A DNA stretch of 64,000 bases from NCBI RefSeq assembly GCF_014642875.1, contig NZ_BMJC01000003.1, positions 620,001-684,000 of the forward strand, given 5' to 3'. Shown one piece after another: positions 55,876 through 64,000 of the stretch. Source of the stretch: Puia dinghuensis (lineage in GTDB: Bacteria > Bacteroidota > Bacteroidia > Chitinophagales > Chitinophagaceae). The position numbers and the translations under genes are program-made. The stretch's first letter is position 1. Each line of letters begins with the position of its first letter. The notes beneath the pieces are model-generated. The model was not told the DNA's origin. It saw nothing but the letters and a program-made list of their open reading frames with translations, and did no database searches.

Positions 55876-55892
55876 CACAATAGTGTATTGTG
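55876..55892. promoter_or_regulatory. 17-bp perfect palindrome upstream of mraZ
   Basis: CACAATA-GTG-TATTGTG has perfect 7-bp arms. It overlaps TTTTCCACA (55871-55879), which fits the DnaA-box consensus TTWTNCACA. A related GGTGGATAA (minus TTATCCACC) follows at 55977-55985. The function is unknown. The rest of 55785-56057 has no gene. Confidence 0.45.
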
Positions 55893-56057
55893 TTTCTGTG
55901 TGTTGTCGCAGATGCAGTTGGGTGGTGATCGTCGGGTTTTGGGGGCTTTTTGGGCTGTGCGCAGCGTGTGAATTGCGGTGGATAAGCCGTGCATAACAGC
56001 AGTTTTAATGAGGATAACCTCCAAATAATTCACATTCGCCATAAAATAGCATCCTAT

Positions 56058-56329
56058 ATGCCTGTTGCCGGTTATTCAGGAACACCTTTATTGAAAAAGC
56101 TGGGAATCAAAGAAGGCTGGAAGATCCGGCTCATCGGCGCTCCGGCCGATTATTTTGCCCTGCTGGAAGCCGATCTTTCAAAGCAGGTGTGTACGGCAAG
56201 GCCACCGATCTCACCGAAGAGCTGATCCGCAACTATGCCCTGGCCAATGGATTGGTAGACATCAAAGTATGCGCTGTCAGCGAAGACTGGAGCGGGCTAA
56301 AGCTTGTTGTGCCGGTGAAGAAGCGGTGA
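56058..56329 (+). pseudogene. DUF3052-family gene with internal deletion and frameshift
   Basis: The 5' part from ATG 56058 encodes MPVAGYSGTPLLKKLGIKEG followed by the ADYFALLEADLSKQVC segment, the normal N-terminus of DUF3052 proteins. From about 56192 a different frame encodes the normal C-terminus (YGKATDLTEELIRNY, ALANGLVDIKVCAV, EDWSGLKLVVPVKKR) up to a stop at 56327-56329. The middle third of the family, roughly 50 codons including the WVSWPK-like motif, is missing. The first frame runs into a stop at 56223-56225. The two halves meet near GTGTG/TACGGC. DUF3052 function is unknown. Assembly error is possible but less likely. Confidence 0.8.
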
Positions 56330-56406
56330 GAGCCCGGAGAGTGGCGGCCCAGGCGGAAAGTCGTACCTTCGCGCGACAAAGCCGACGGCAGTTAGCCGTT
56401 ACTTCT

Positions 56407-57693
56407 ATGCAGCCCAAAGACATTTCCATCTCGGATTACCATTACGATCTCCCCGCGGAACATATTGCTTATCATCCTTTGCCTGAAAGGGATGCAAGCC
56501 GGTTGCTGATCTACCGGGGAGGAGCCATCAGCGAAGACATTTACCGCAACATCGCCGGCCATTTGCCCGAAGAAAGCCTGTTGGTATTTAACAATACCAG
56601 GGTTGTCGAAGCCCGCATCGAGTTTCGGAAAGAGACGGGTGCGCGCATCGAGATCTTTTGCCTCGAGCCGCCGGCTGACTATGGCGGCATTGCTGCGGCC
56701 CTGCAGCAGAAGGGAAGGGTGAAGTGGAAATGCCTCATCGGCGGGGCTTCGAAGTGGAAGCACGGACAGGTGCTGAGTAAGAAGATTGGCGCGGCCGGCC
56801 TGCATGCAGCAGACTGGGGGCGACGTGAGGAGCCAGGCGATGGCCTTGTGCTGGAAGCCCGCTACCTGGAGAAATCGGAAGATGCCTTCCTCATCGAGTT
56901 GTCCTGGACACCGGCAGAGCTAAGCTTTGTCGAATTGCTGCACCGTGCGGGATTCATCCCTCTCCCACCCTATATCCACCGCCAGGCGGAAGCGGAGGAT
57001 AGCGAAAGATATCAGACGATTTATGCCCGGCAGGAGGGATCGGTGGCGGCGCCGACGGCAGGGCTGCATTTTACCGGGACGATCTTTCATTCGCTGGCAG
57101 AACGAAAGATCAGGCGCAGCTTTGTCACCCTGCATGTCGGGGCAGGCACCTTTTTGCCGGTGAAGGCAGCGACGCTTGGCGGACATGTCATGCACACTGA
57201 ATTTATTGACGTGAGCCGGGAGTGTATCCGCGAATTGAGAGAAACGCTGCAGACAGGGAAACCGGTGGTTGCCGTAGGCACCACCTCGGCGCGAACGCTG
57301 GAAAGCCTGTACTGGCTGGGATTGAAGGCCATGGGGAATGAAGAGCTCATCGTTTACCAATGGGACGCTTATGCAGGAAAGGATGAGGGTATCACGGCCA
57401 CCGATGCGCTGTCGGCCCTTCTGATCCACATGGAGGAGAAGACGATGTCCCGCCTGATGACCACAACACAATTGCTGATCACACCAGGGTATGACTGGAA
57501 GGTCGTCTCCGGTCTGGTGACGAATTTCCACCAGCCTGAGTCGACGTTGTTATTGCTGATCGCGTCTTTCATCGGGGAAGACTGGCGGCGCGTTTATTCC
57601 TATGCGCTGGAGCATGGGTTCCGATTCCTCAGCTATGGGGATGGATGTTTGTTGTGGCCGCTTAATTGTGCTTCAGCGGGAATTCGAGGGTGA
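56407..57693 (+). CDS. queA: S-adenosylmethionine:tRNA ribosyltransferase-isomerase
   Basis: 428 residues from the ATG at 56407; the open frame extends upstream to 56155 without homology. Makes epoxyqueuosine in tRNA wobble position 34 from preQ1-tRNA and SAM. Seen: YDLPAEHIAYHPLPERDASRLLIY (N-terminus), LLVFNNTRVVEARI, PLPPYIHRQAEAEDSERYQTIYA, APTAGLHFT, TLHVGAGTF and HTEFIDVS. Bacteroidota members are longer than the ~350-residue E. coli form, mainly by an internal insert (about 75-150). The 3' end overlaps the convergent histidine kinase by 32 bp. Confidence 0.95.
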   Translation: MQPKDISISDYHYDLPAEHIAYHPLPERDASRLLIYRGGAISEDIYRNIAGHLPEESLLVFNNTRVVEARIEFRKETGARIEIFCLEPPADYGGIAAALQQKGRVKWKCLIGGASKWKHGQVLSKKIGAAGLHAADWGRREEPGDGLVLEARYLEKSEDAFLIELSWTPAELSFVELLHRAGFIPLPPYIHRQAEAEDSERYQTIYARQEGSVAAPTAGLHFTGTIFHSLAERKIRRSFVTLHVGAGTFLPVKAATLGGHVMHTEFIDVSRECIRELRETLQTGKPVVAVGTTSARTLESLYWLGLKAMGNEELIVYQWDAYAGKDEGITATDALSALLIHMEEKTMSRLMTTTQLLITPGYDWKVVSGLVTNFHQPESTLLLLIASFIGEDWRRVYSYALEHGFRFLSYGDGCLLWPLNCASAGIRG

Positions 57694-59017
57694 AAGTGGT
57701 GCCTTTGCCGACGGTGCTGTCCACCTTTATCTTTCCTTCATGTGCTTCGACGATAGTCTTTACATAGCTGAGACCCAGCCCGAACCCTTTTACATTATGC
57801 AGATTGCCGGTATGCGCGCGGTAAAACTTCTCGAAGATGCGACGCTGGGTCTCCTTGCCCATCCCAATACCATTGTCTTCGATGCGGATGACGAGGTTCT
57901 TTGGTGTGCTATGCGTTGTGAGCCGGATGAGCAGGTTCTCCTTTGAGTATTTTATCGCGTTGTCGACGAGGTTGGTGATGATATTCGTGAAATGCACTTC
58001 ATCAGCCAGGATCAGGTCGTTCTTTGCGTTAAGCTGCAGCTCGGAACGACCGCCCTTCCCTTCCAATTGCAGATGAAAATTCTCCATCGCCTCCTGGATG
58101 ATGACGTGCGCATGCAGGGCGCGCTTGTTGAGCTGTTGTTCCTGCCGGTCAAGAAGGGAGGCCTGGAGGATTGTTTCCACCTGTTTGTTCATCCGCTTAT
58201 TCTCTTCCTTTATAATACCAGTGAAATATTCCGACTTAGTGCGATCTTGGATCACCTTCTCATTGCGCAAGGCGTCCACCGCAAGGGAGATGGTAGCAAG
58301 GGGCGTCTTGAACTCATGGGTCATGTTGTTGATAAAGTCGTTCTTTATTTCGCTGAGCTTTTTCTGCCGCACCAGGGCGTTCACGGTTACATAGAAAGCA
58401 GCGATGATGACAAGGGTGAAGAAGATAGCGCCGGCGATCATGGCCCGCATCTCTCCGAGGACAATGTTTTTGAAATCAGGGATGACGACGACCAGTACCT
58501 CATCGGGCAGGGCGCTGCTGCCATCTGCGCTCTCGGGAGCCTGTAAAGGCATAACGGCAAACTTATTATTGGTCGTGTCCTCTATTTCTCTCAGGAAGTT
58601 TTTTGACCGAAGCTCGAGAGGATGATAGTTGAGGCCGGAGCCGCCGGCGTCGGATGTTACAGAAAATTCAAAACGGGTGTTCTTCAATCCTACGAGATTG
58701 AAGGCCTTACGCATCTTGTCACTGATATCATCGACCGTATATCGCTCTGCGACAGTGGGTATCCGCATCAGTTCCATCTGAAAGGGGTCCATCGGCCGCA
58801 ATAATCCGGGCTTCAGCCTCAGCACTTTAGCCGGGTTACCCCTTTGCGCCACCAGTTCCTGCGCGACATAGTTGGTAGCGTCTACCAGCTTATGTTTCAG
58901 CTCCTCCTGCTTATTCTCCAGCATCGTGAATATCCAGTTGATCTGGATATAAATACTGCCGATCAGGGATAGGGTGATCAAAACAAAAATGACAGGGAAA
59001 ATTTTTTTCAAACCCAT
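57662..59017 (-). CDS. Orphan sensor histidine kinase
   Basis: 451 residues from the ATG at 59017 (an in-frame start ten codons upstream is less likely). TM1 (about 6-28), a periplasmic sensor domain of about 160 residues, TM2 (about 190-213), then HisKA with the phosphorylated His234 (NNMTHEFKTPLATISLAVDAL) and the HATPase domain: NLVDNAIKYS, EDNGIGMG, GFGLGLSYV. No response regulator gene lies within reach on either side, so its partner is elsewhere. No HAMP domain is obvious. It overlaps queA convergently by 32 bp. Confidence 0.92.
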   Translation of the reverse strand: MGLKKIFPVIFVLITLSLIGSIYIQINWIFTMLENKQEELKHKLVDATNYVAQELVAQRGNPAKVLRLKPGLLRPMDPFQMELMRIPTVAERYTVDDISDKMRKAFNLVGLKNTRFEFSVTSDAGGSGLNYHPLELRSKNFLREIEDTTNNKFAVMPLQAPESADGSSALPDEVLVVVIPDFKNIVLGEMRAMIAGAIFFTLVIIAAFYVTVNALVRQKKLSEIKNDFINNMTHEFKTPLATISLAVDALRNEKVIQDRTKSEYFTGIIKEENKRMNKQVETILQASLLDRQEQQLNKRALHAHVIIQEAMENFHLQLEGKGGRSELQLNAKNDLILADEVHFTNIITNLVDNAIKYSKENLLIRLTTHSTPKNLVIRIEDNGIGMGKETQRRIFEKFYRAHTGNLHNVKGFGLGLSYVKTIVEAHEGKIKVDSTVGKGTTFTLEFPLKHN

Positions 59018-59220
59018 ACTTTTTGGTCCATCTGTAAAATTATTCAAAAGGTTGGAGGCTGCCCTTGTTAACTTTTTCGGGGAGGGCGATTTAACGAAGC
59101 TTTCACAAAGAAAGGGGATTTCAACCTAAAATTCAGTATATTAGTATATATGGGTTATAAAAGATCCATTTTTTTTTGGGGGCATTTTGATATCCCACAG
59201 GAATACTTAATTTAGATAGT

Positions 59221-59775
59221 ATGGAGAGCCCGGCACCAGGCATATTATTGATCGCTGATCCCTTTTTGAAAGACCCAAATTTCATGCGTACGGTCGTGTT
59301 TCTATGTGAGCACCAGGATGAAGGCAGCTTTGGATTTGTACTGAACAAGAACTACGAATATACGCTCGACGAGCTGGTAAGCGGGCTGGACGACCTGAAG
59401 AAGATACCGGTGTATCTTGGCGGGCCCGTACAGATGGACACCATTCATTTCCTTCATCAATACCCGGATAAAATTGCCGGTGGATACGAGATCATCGACG
59501 GCGTTTTTTGGGGCGGAAGCTTTGAAACGGCGATCGATCTCATCAGGAATGGAGAGATCGACATGGGAAAGATCCGGTTTTACATCGGCTATTCCGGCTG
59601 GGGAAGCGGGCAACTCGCCGATGAGCTAAAAGAAAAATCCTGGTTAACGGTACCGGCCAGCCGGCCATTGGTCTTTCATAAAAAACCTTCCGAGATTTGG
59701 AAGGATGCGCTTCGCCATCTCGGCGGCGAGTATGAGATGATGGTGAATTTCCCTATCGATCCGCAATTGAATTAA
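59221..59775 (+). CDS. YqgE/AlgH family protein (DUF179)
   Basis: 184 residues, the normal family size. Seen: the typical start PGILLIADPFLKDPNFMRTVVFLCEHQDEGSFGFVLNK (about 6-42), LGGPVQMDTIHFLHQYP (about 66-82) and YIGYSGWGSGQLADELKEKSWL (about 120-141), all hallmarks of the family. YqgE proteins are cytoplasmic and conserved; their biochemical role is unsettled. A weak TTG / TAATTTAG pair (59187-59189, 59208-59215) may be its promoter. A strong terminator follows. Confidence 0.92.
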   Translation: MESPAPGILLIADPFLKDPNFMRTVVFLCEHQDEGSFGFVLNKNYEYTLDELVSGLDDLKKIPVYLGGPVQMDTIHFLHQYPDKIAGGYEIIDGVFWGGSFETAIDLIRNGEIDMGKIRFYIGYSGWGSGQLADELKEKSWLTVPASRPLVFHKKPSEIWKDALRHLGGEYEMMVNFPIDPQLN

Positions 59776-59781
59776 AAGCAG

Positions 59782-59805
59782 AGACCCCGGCAGAAGCCGG
59801 GGTCT
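59782..59805. terminator. Bidirectional terminator between yqgE and atpC
   Basis: Perfect 10-bp stem agaccccggc / gccggggtct with loop AGAA between convergent genes; a TTTT run follows on the minus strand. Confidence 0.8.
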
Positions 59806-59838
59806 TAAAACTAACATTTCGTTCCGTCGGGGAAGGAC

Positions 59839-60105
59839 TTACGATTTGCCTTCAACAGGTACTGCGCCTTCAACCAATACTGTAGCCTTATTGTGAATTA
59901 CCTCCACGAATCCGCTTTGGATCGTGAAGAATGCAAGGTGATTGCTTTTATCTTTCAGGACCTTTACCTGGCCGGCTTTCAGGGCACTCACCAGGGGTGC
60001 GTGACGGTCCAATACTTCGAAAAGGCCGTCGACTCCGGGCAGTTGCACACCGTACACATCGGCACTGAACAACTTTTTCTCAGGTGTTAATATTTCCAGG
60101 TTCAT
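59839..60105 (-). CDS. atpC: F1F0 ATP synthase epsilon subunit (short form)
   Basis: 88 residues, only the N-terminal beta-sandwich (LEILTPEKKLFSADVYGVQLPGVDGLFEVLDRHAPLVSALKAGQVKVL) is present. The C-terminal helical hairpin that inhibits hydrolysis in longer epsilon subunits is missing, as in many Bacteroidota. It follows atpD by 16 bp. It links the gamma shaft to the c-ring. Confidence 0.93.
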   Translation of the reverse strand: MNLEILTPEKKLFSADVYGVQLPGVDGLFEVLDRHAPLVSALKAGQVKVLKDKSNHLAFFTIQSGFVEVIHNKATVLVEGAVPVEGKS

Positions 60106-60121
60106 TAGTAGTATTTAGAAT

Positions 60122-61624
<1,503 letters not shown>

Positions 61625-61644
61625 CTATTTAATCAATTTTGCCG

Positions 61645-61652
61645 CAAAGGTA
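61645..61652 (-). promoter_or_regulatory. Possible -7 element for atpD
   Basis: Minus-strand TACCTTTG fits TAnnTTTG and ends 23 bp before the atpD ATG. No clear -33 TTG at the usual distance. Confidence 0.4.
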
Positions 61653-61702
61653 AGGGGACGGGGGGAAAGTAAAAAGACCTATATTTGTTTTACTGTTCGG
61701 CT

Positions 61703-62872
61703 ATGCAACTGATAGAAGTCACCAATTCAGACACGGCAAAGGAATTCATCCAAGCGAATGTAGAACTCAACCGGAATGTTCCGGGTTATATTCGCCCTAT
61801 TGACAAGGAAATCAATGAAGTATTTGACAAAAACTACAACAAGGCCTTCCGCCATGGGGAAGCGACCCGTTGGATATTGAAGGATGATGGCGGCCGGCTG
61901 ATCGGCCGCATCGCTGCCTTCGTAAACAAAAAGTACAAAAACAAGGGTGATGACGTGCCAGTTGGCGGGGTTGGTTTCTTTGATTGCATTGATAATCAGG
62001 AGGCTGCAGATATACTGCTGGATGTGGCCAAACACTGGCTGGGTCAGCGGGGGATGGAGGCGATGGATGGCCCTATCAATTTTGGTGAACGGGATAAGTG
62101 GTGGGGGCTGCTGGTGGAGGGTTTTCACGAGCCTTTGTGGTCGATGAACTTCAACCCTCCATATTATAAGGAGTTGTTGGAGAATTATGGCTTTAAGCCC
62201 TTCTTCCACCAGTTGTGTTTTGGCCTCGACCCCTTGAAGCCTCTTAGCGCAAAGATCGCGCAGCGGCACGATGCTCTTGCCGCGGATCCCCTCTACAACG
62301 CCCATAACATTGAAAAAAAGAAGCTCGAAAAGTACGCCATGGACTTCGTTGAGGTCTATAATGCGTCTTATGCCGGTCATGGCGGGTTGAAGGAGATGAA
62401 AAAGGACCAGGCTTTGCAGCTGTTCAAGCGGATGAAGCCCCTGTTAGACGAAAAAATTGCCTGGTTTGCCTATTATGGGGAGCGGCCCATCGCCCTCTTT
62501 CTCAATATCCCCGAATTGAACCAGTACTATAAGCATTTCAATGGGAAGCTGGGGTTGCTGCAAAAGCTACAATTCCTCTGGCTTCGGAGCCGCGGCGCTT
62601 GCCGCCATTTTACCGGGATCATCTTCGCGCTGATCCCCGAATTCCAGCAAAAGGGAGTGGATGCGTATATCATCCAAAAAATGGCGGAAGCCGTTCAGCC
62701 CGCAAAATTCTATGTCCATTACGAGATGCAATGGATAGGGGATTTCAACCCCAAGATGATCAATGTGGCGAAGTCGCTCGGCGAGACATATGTCAGCCGG
62801 AAGCTGACGACCTATCGGTATCTGTTCGATCGGGGCAAGGAATTCAAGCGGCATCCGATGGTGGGGGTGTAA
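61703..62872 (+). CDS. GNAT-fold-like protein of unknown substrate
   Basis: 389 residues from the ATG at 61703. The frame opens 6 codons earlier, but TATATTTG (61680-61687) upstream resembles a -7 element. Pattern: an N-terminal part with REL-type GNAT features (ATRWILKDDGGRLIGRIAAFVNKKY, GGVGFFDCIDNQEAADILLDVAKHWLGQRGMEAMDGPINFGERDKWWGLL) and a second acyltransferase-like half (KIAWFAYYGERPIALFLNIPELNQYYKHFNGKLG). Similar duplicated acetyltransferase-like proteins occur across Bacteroidota without assigned substrate. A strong terminator follows at 62879. No partner gene. Confidence 0.7.
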   Translation: MQLIEVTNSDTAKEFIQANVELNRNVPGYIRPIDKEINEVFDKNYNKAFRHGEATRWILKDDGGRLIGRIAAFVNKKYKNKGDDVPVGGVGFFDCIDNQEAADILLDVAKHWLGQRGMEAMDGPINFGERDKWWGLLVEGFHEPLWSMNFNPPYYKELLENYGFKPFFHQLCFGLDPLKPLSAKIAQRHDALAADPLYNAHNIEKKKLEKYAMDFVEVYNASYAGHGGLKEMKKDQALQLFKRMKPLLDEKIAWFAYYGERPIALFLNIPELNQYYKHFNGKLGLLQKLQFLWLRSRGACRHFTGIIFALIPEFQQKGVDAYIIQKMAEAVQPAKFYVHYEMQWIGDFNPKMINVAKSLGETYVSRKLTTYRYLFDRGKEFKRHPMVGV

Positions 62873-62878
62873 AAAATT

Positions 62879-62903
62879 AAGGCCGGCTGACGCCGGCCTT
62901 TTT
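62879..62903. terminator. Bidirectional terminator between the GNAT-like gene and the RND pump
   Basis: Perfect 9-bp stem aaggccggc / gccggcctt with loop TGAC, followed by TTT on the plus strand and preceded by an A-run that serves the minus strand. The core CCGGCTGACGCCGG is identical to that at 1089-1102. Confidence 0.85.
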
Positions 62904-62919
62904 ATGTTGCCGTTGGAGG

Positions 62920-64000
62920 TTAAGCCATCGCCAGTACGGGCTCGGGGGCCGGCGACGCTGGCCCGGAGTCCGGGTTGATCCGCGGGGCCAACAGTTTGTA
63001 CAGCACGGGTGTCACGATGCGGGTGAGGATGGTCGAGCTGAGCAAACCACCGATGATGACAAGGGCAAGCGGTGAATACAGGGGATTGTTCTCAGCCACC
63101 AGCGGAATAAGACCGCCGATAGCGGTGAGGGTGGTAAGGATGATGGGGACGAAGCGGGTCTCACCGGCTTCCTGGATCGCGTCGTCGAGCCCCATGCCGC
63201 CTTTGCGTAATTGATCGGTATAATCAACCAACAGGATGGAGTTCTTCACTTCAATGCCAACGAGGGCAATGATGCCGATGACGGCCACAAAGGAGAAGGT
63301 GTTGCCGGTAGCCCATAGCATCAGCACCGCACCGATGATACCAAGGGGAACGACGGAAAGGACAATAAGGGTGCCGCGGAAGGTCTTAAACTCAAGGATC
63401 AGGATACCCAGAATACCGAAAATAGTGATCAGGATAATGGGTCCTAGACCGCCAAAGCTTTGTTCCTTACTTTCAACCTCACCCGCCGCTTTGTAGCTGG
63501 CCCCGGCCGGGAAATGAAGCGTATCCAGCTTCTTCAGGATGCCTTCCGTCAGCCGGGTGGTATTGTAGCCGCTGCGGACAAAGGCGGTGACGGTGGTATA
63601 CCGGTCTTTGTCATAGTGGTTGATGCTGGTGGGCGAGGTCTGGAATTGGATACCCGCCAGATCGCTAAGCGGCACGGAAGACCCGCTGTAAGAGTCGACA
63701 TAGACCTTGTTCAGCGCATCGAGCGTCTGGTACCGGCCCCGGGGCAGGCAGACATTGATGTTGTAATCGTTGTCCTTGTCGTCGTCCTTCCTGAACTTGC
63801 CGACGTCCAGCCCGGCAATGGCCAGCCGCACCGTCCGATCGATGGAGTTGATAGGCACGCCGAGCAGTCCGGCCTTCTCCTTATTGACATTGACTTTGAT
63901 ATCCGTTTTCAGCGTCGTCAGGTCGTTGTTGACATAGATGGTGCCATCCGTCCGCTTCAACAGATCTTCGACGCGGAAAGCCAGGCTGCGCAAGGTGTCG
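62920..64000 (-). CDS. RND efflux pump permease, C-terminal part (start outside window)
   Basis: About 360 codons up to the right edge; the frame stays open through base 64000, so the N-terminus lies beyond. It contains the second porter half (TVRLAIAGLDVGKFRKDDDKDNDYNINVCLPRGRYQTLDAL) and TM helices 7-12 with AVIGIIALVGIEVKNSILLVDYTDQLRKGGMGLDDAIQEAGETRFVPIILTTLTAIGGLIPL, typical of AcrB-like RND permeases. It is distinct from the pump at 9223-12375. It probably belongs to a separate efflux operon whose adaptor lies further right. The C-terminus ends in a short Pro/Ala-rich tail (SGPASPAPEPVLAMA). Confidence 0.88.
   Translation of the reverse strand, partial: DTLRSLAFRVEDLLKRTDGTIYVNNDLTTLKTDIKVNVNKEKAGLLGVPINSIDRTVRLAIAGLDVGKFRKDDDKDNDYNINVCLPRGRYQTLDALNKVYVDSYSGSSVPLSDLAGIQFQTSPTSINHYDKDRYTTVTAFVRSGYNTTRLTEGILKKLDTLHFPAGASYKAAGEVESKEQSFGGLGPIILITIFGILGILILEFKTFRGTLIVLSVVPLGIIGAVLMLWATGNTFSFVAVIGIIALVGIEVKNSILLVDYTDQLRKGGMGLDDAIQEAGETRFVPIILTTLTAIGGLIPLVAENNPLYSPLALVIIGGLLSSTILTRIVTPVLYKLLAPRINPDSGPASPAPEPVLAMA

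Noticed and set aside
55871-55985. Replication origin suggested by DnaA-like boxes
   Set aside because: Only two or three imperfect boxes, no AT-rich unwinding repeat, and no dnaA, dnaN or gidA nearby. The region reads as a promoter.
56058-56329. Programmed frameshift in the DUF3052 gene
   Set aside because: About 50 codons of conserved middle sequence are missing altogether, which a frameshift cannot repair, and no slippery site is seen.
62920-64000. Start codon at 63993 for the second RND pump
   Set aside because: The encoded segment is the C-terminal third of an RND protein and the frame remains open to base 64000, so the start lies outside the window.

Overview
The window looks like chromosomal core DNA from a member of the Bacteroidota, probably the Chitinophagaceae (inference). 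The evidence is a division and cell-wall (dcw) cluster without murF, an FtsL-like protein and FtsZ of the Bacteroidota type, a DUF4293 protein, F1 genes atpD-atpC standing apart from the rest of the ATP synthase, an enoyl-CoA hydratase/3-hydroxyacyl-CoA dehydrogenase in FadN domain order, and promoters of the TTG-N20-TAnnTTTG type with very short leaders. I see no tRNA, rRNA, CRISPR array, transposase, integrase or phage gene.

Layout. 0-7 kb: end of an ABC-2 permease, a small regulatory-domain protein, a sugar nucleotidyltransferase, glyA, a DUF4293 protein and a MacB/FtsX-type permease. 7.2-13.8 kb: a TetR regulator followed by a complete three-gene RND efflux operon (lipoprotein adaptor, pump, outer-membrane lipoprotein channel). 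A shared 17-bp palindrome lies over the tetR promoter and twice upstream of the efflux operon. 13.9-17.7 kb: uvrA diverging from an ECF-like sigma factor. 18-24 kb: a leftward group (large beta-rich secreted protein, membrane protein, purQ, a small DsbD-N domain protein, DsbD). 24-31.5 kb: kup with a degenerate alpha/beta hydrolase, an fkbM methyltransferase behind oxyR, tandem S66 LD-carboxypeptidases and an unknown secreted protein. 31.5-38.3 kb: metG, two small orphans, and a FadN-type gene followed by a cytoplasmic-looking M10-like metalloprotease. 38.4-55.8 kb: a TIGR01777 epimerase and the full dcw cluster, read leftward in the order mraZ-rsmH-ftsL-PBP-murE-mraY-murD-ftsW-murG-murC-ftsQ-ftsA-ftsZ and closed by a strong terminator after ftsZ. 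56-64 kb: a broken DUF3052 gene, queA, an orphan histidine kinase, YqgE, atpD-atpC, a GNAT-like protein and the end of a second RND pump.

How the genes work together. The dcw cluster supplies the cytoplasmic and lipid-linked peptidoglycan steps (MurE with the meso-DAP motif, MurD, MurC, MraY, MurG) plus the divisome (FtsZ, FtsA, FtsQ, FtsL, FtsW, PBP). MraZ probably controls it through three 10-bp-spaced boxes in its own promoter. The S66 peptidases could act on the same DAP-type peptidoglycan. The efflux operon is probably repressed by the adjacent TetR. No clear undescribed multi-gene system is present. The most useful leads are the TetR operator set, the degraded hydrolase beside kup, the DUF3052 deletion, the metalloprotease behind the beta-oxidation gene, and the folded palindromes inside the dcw operon.
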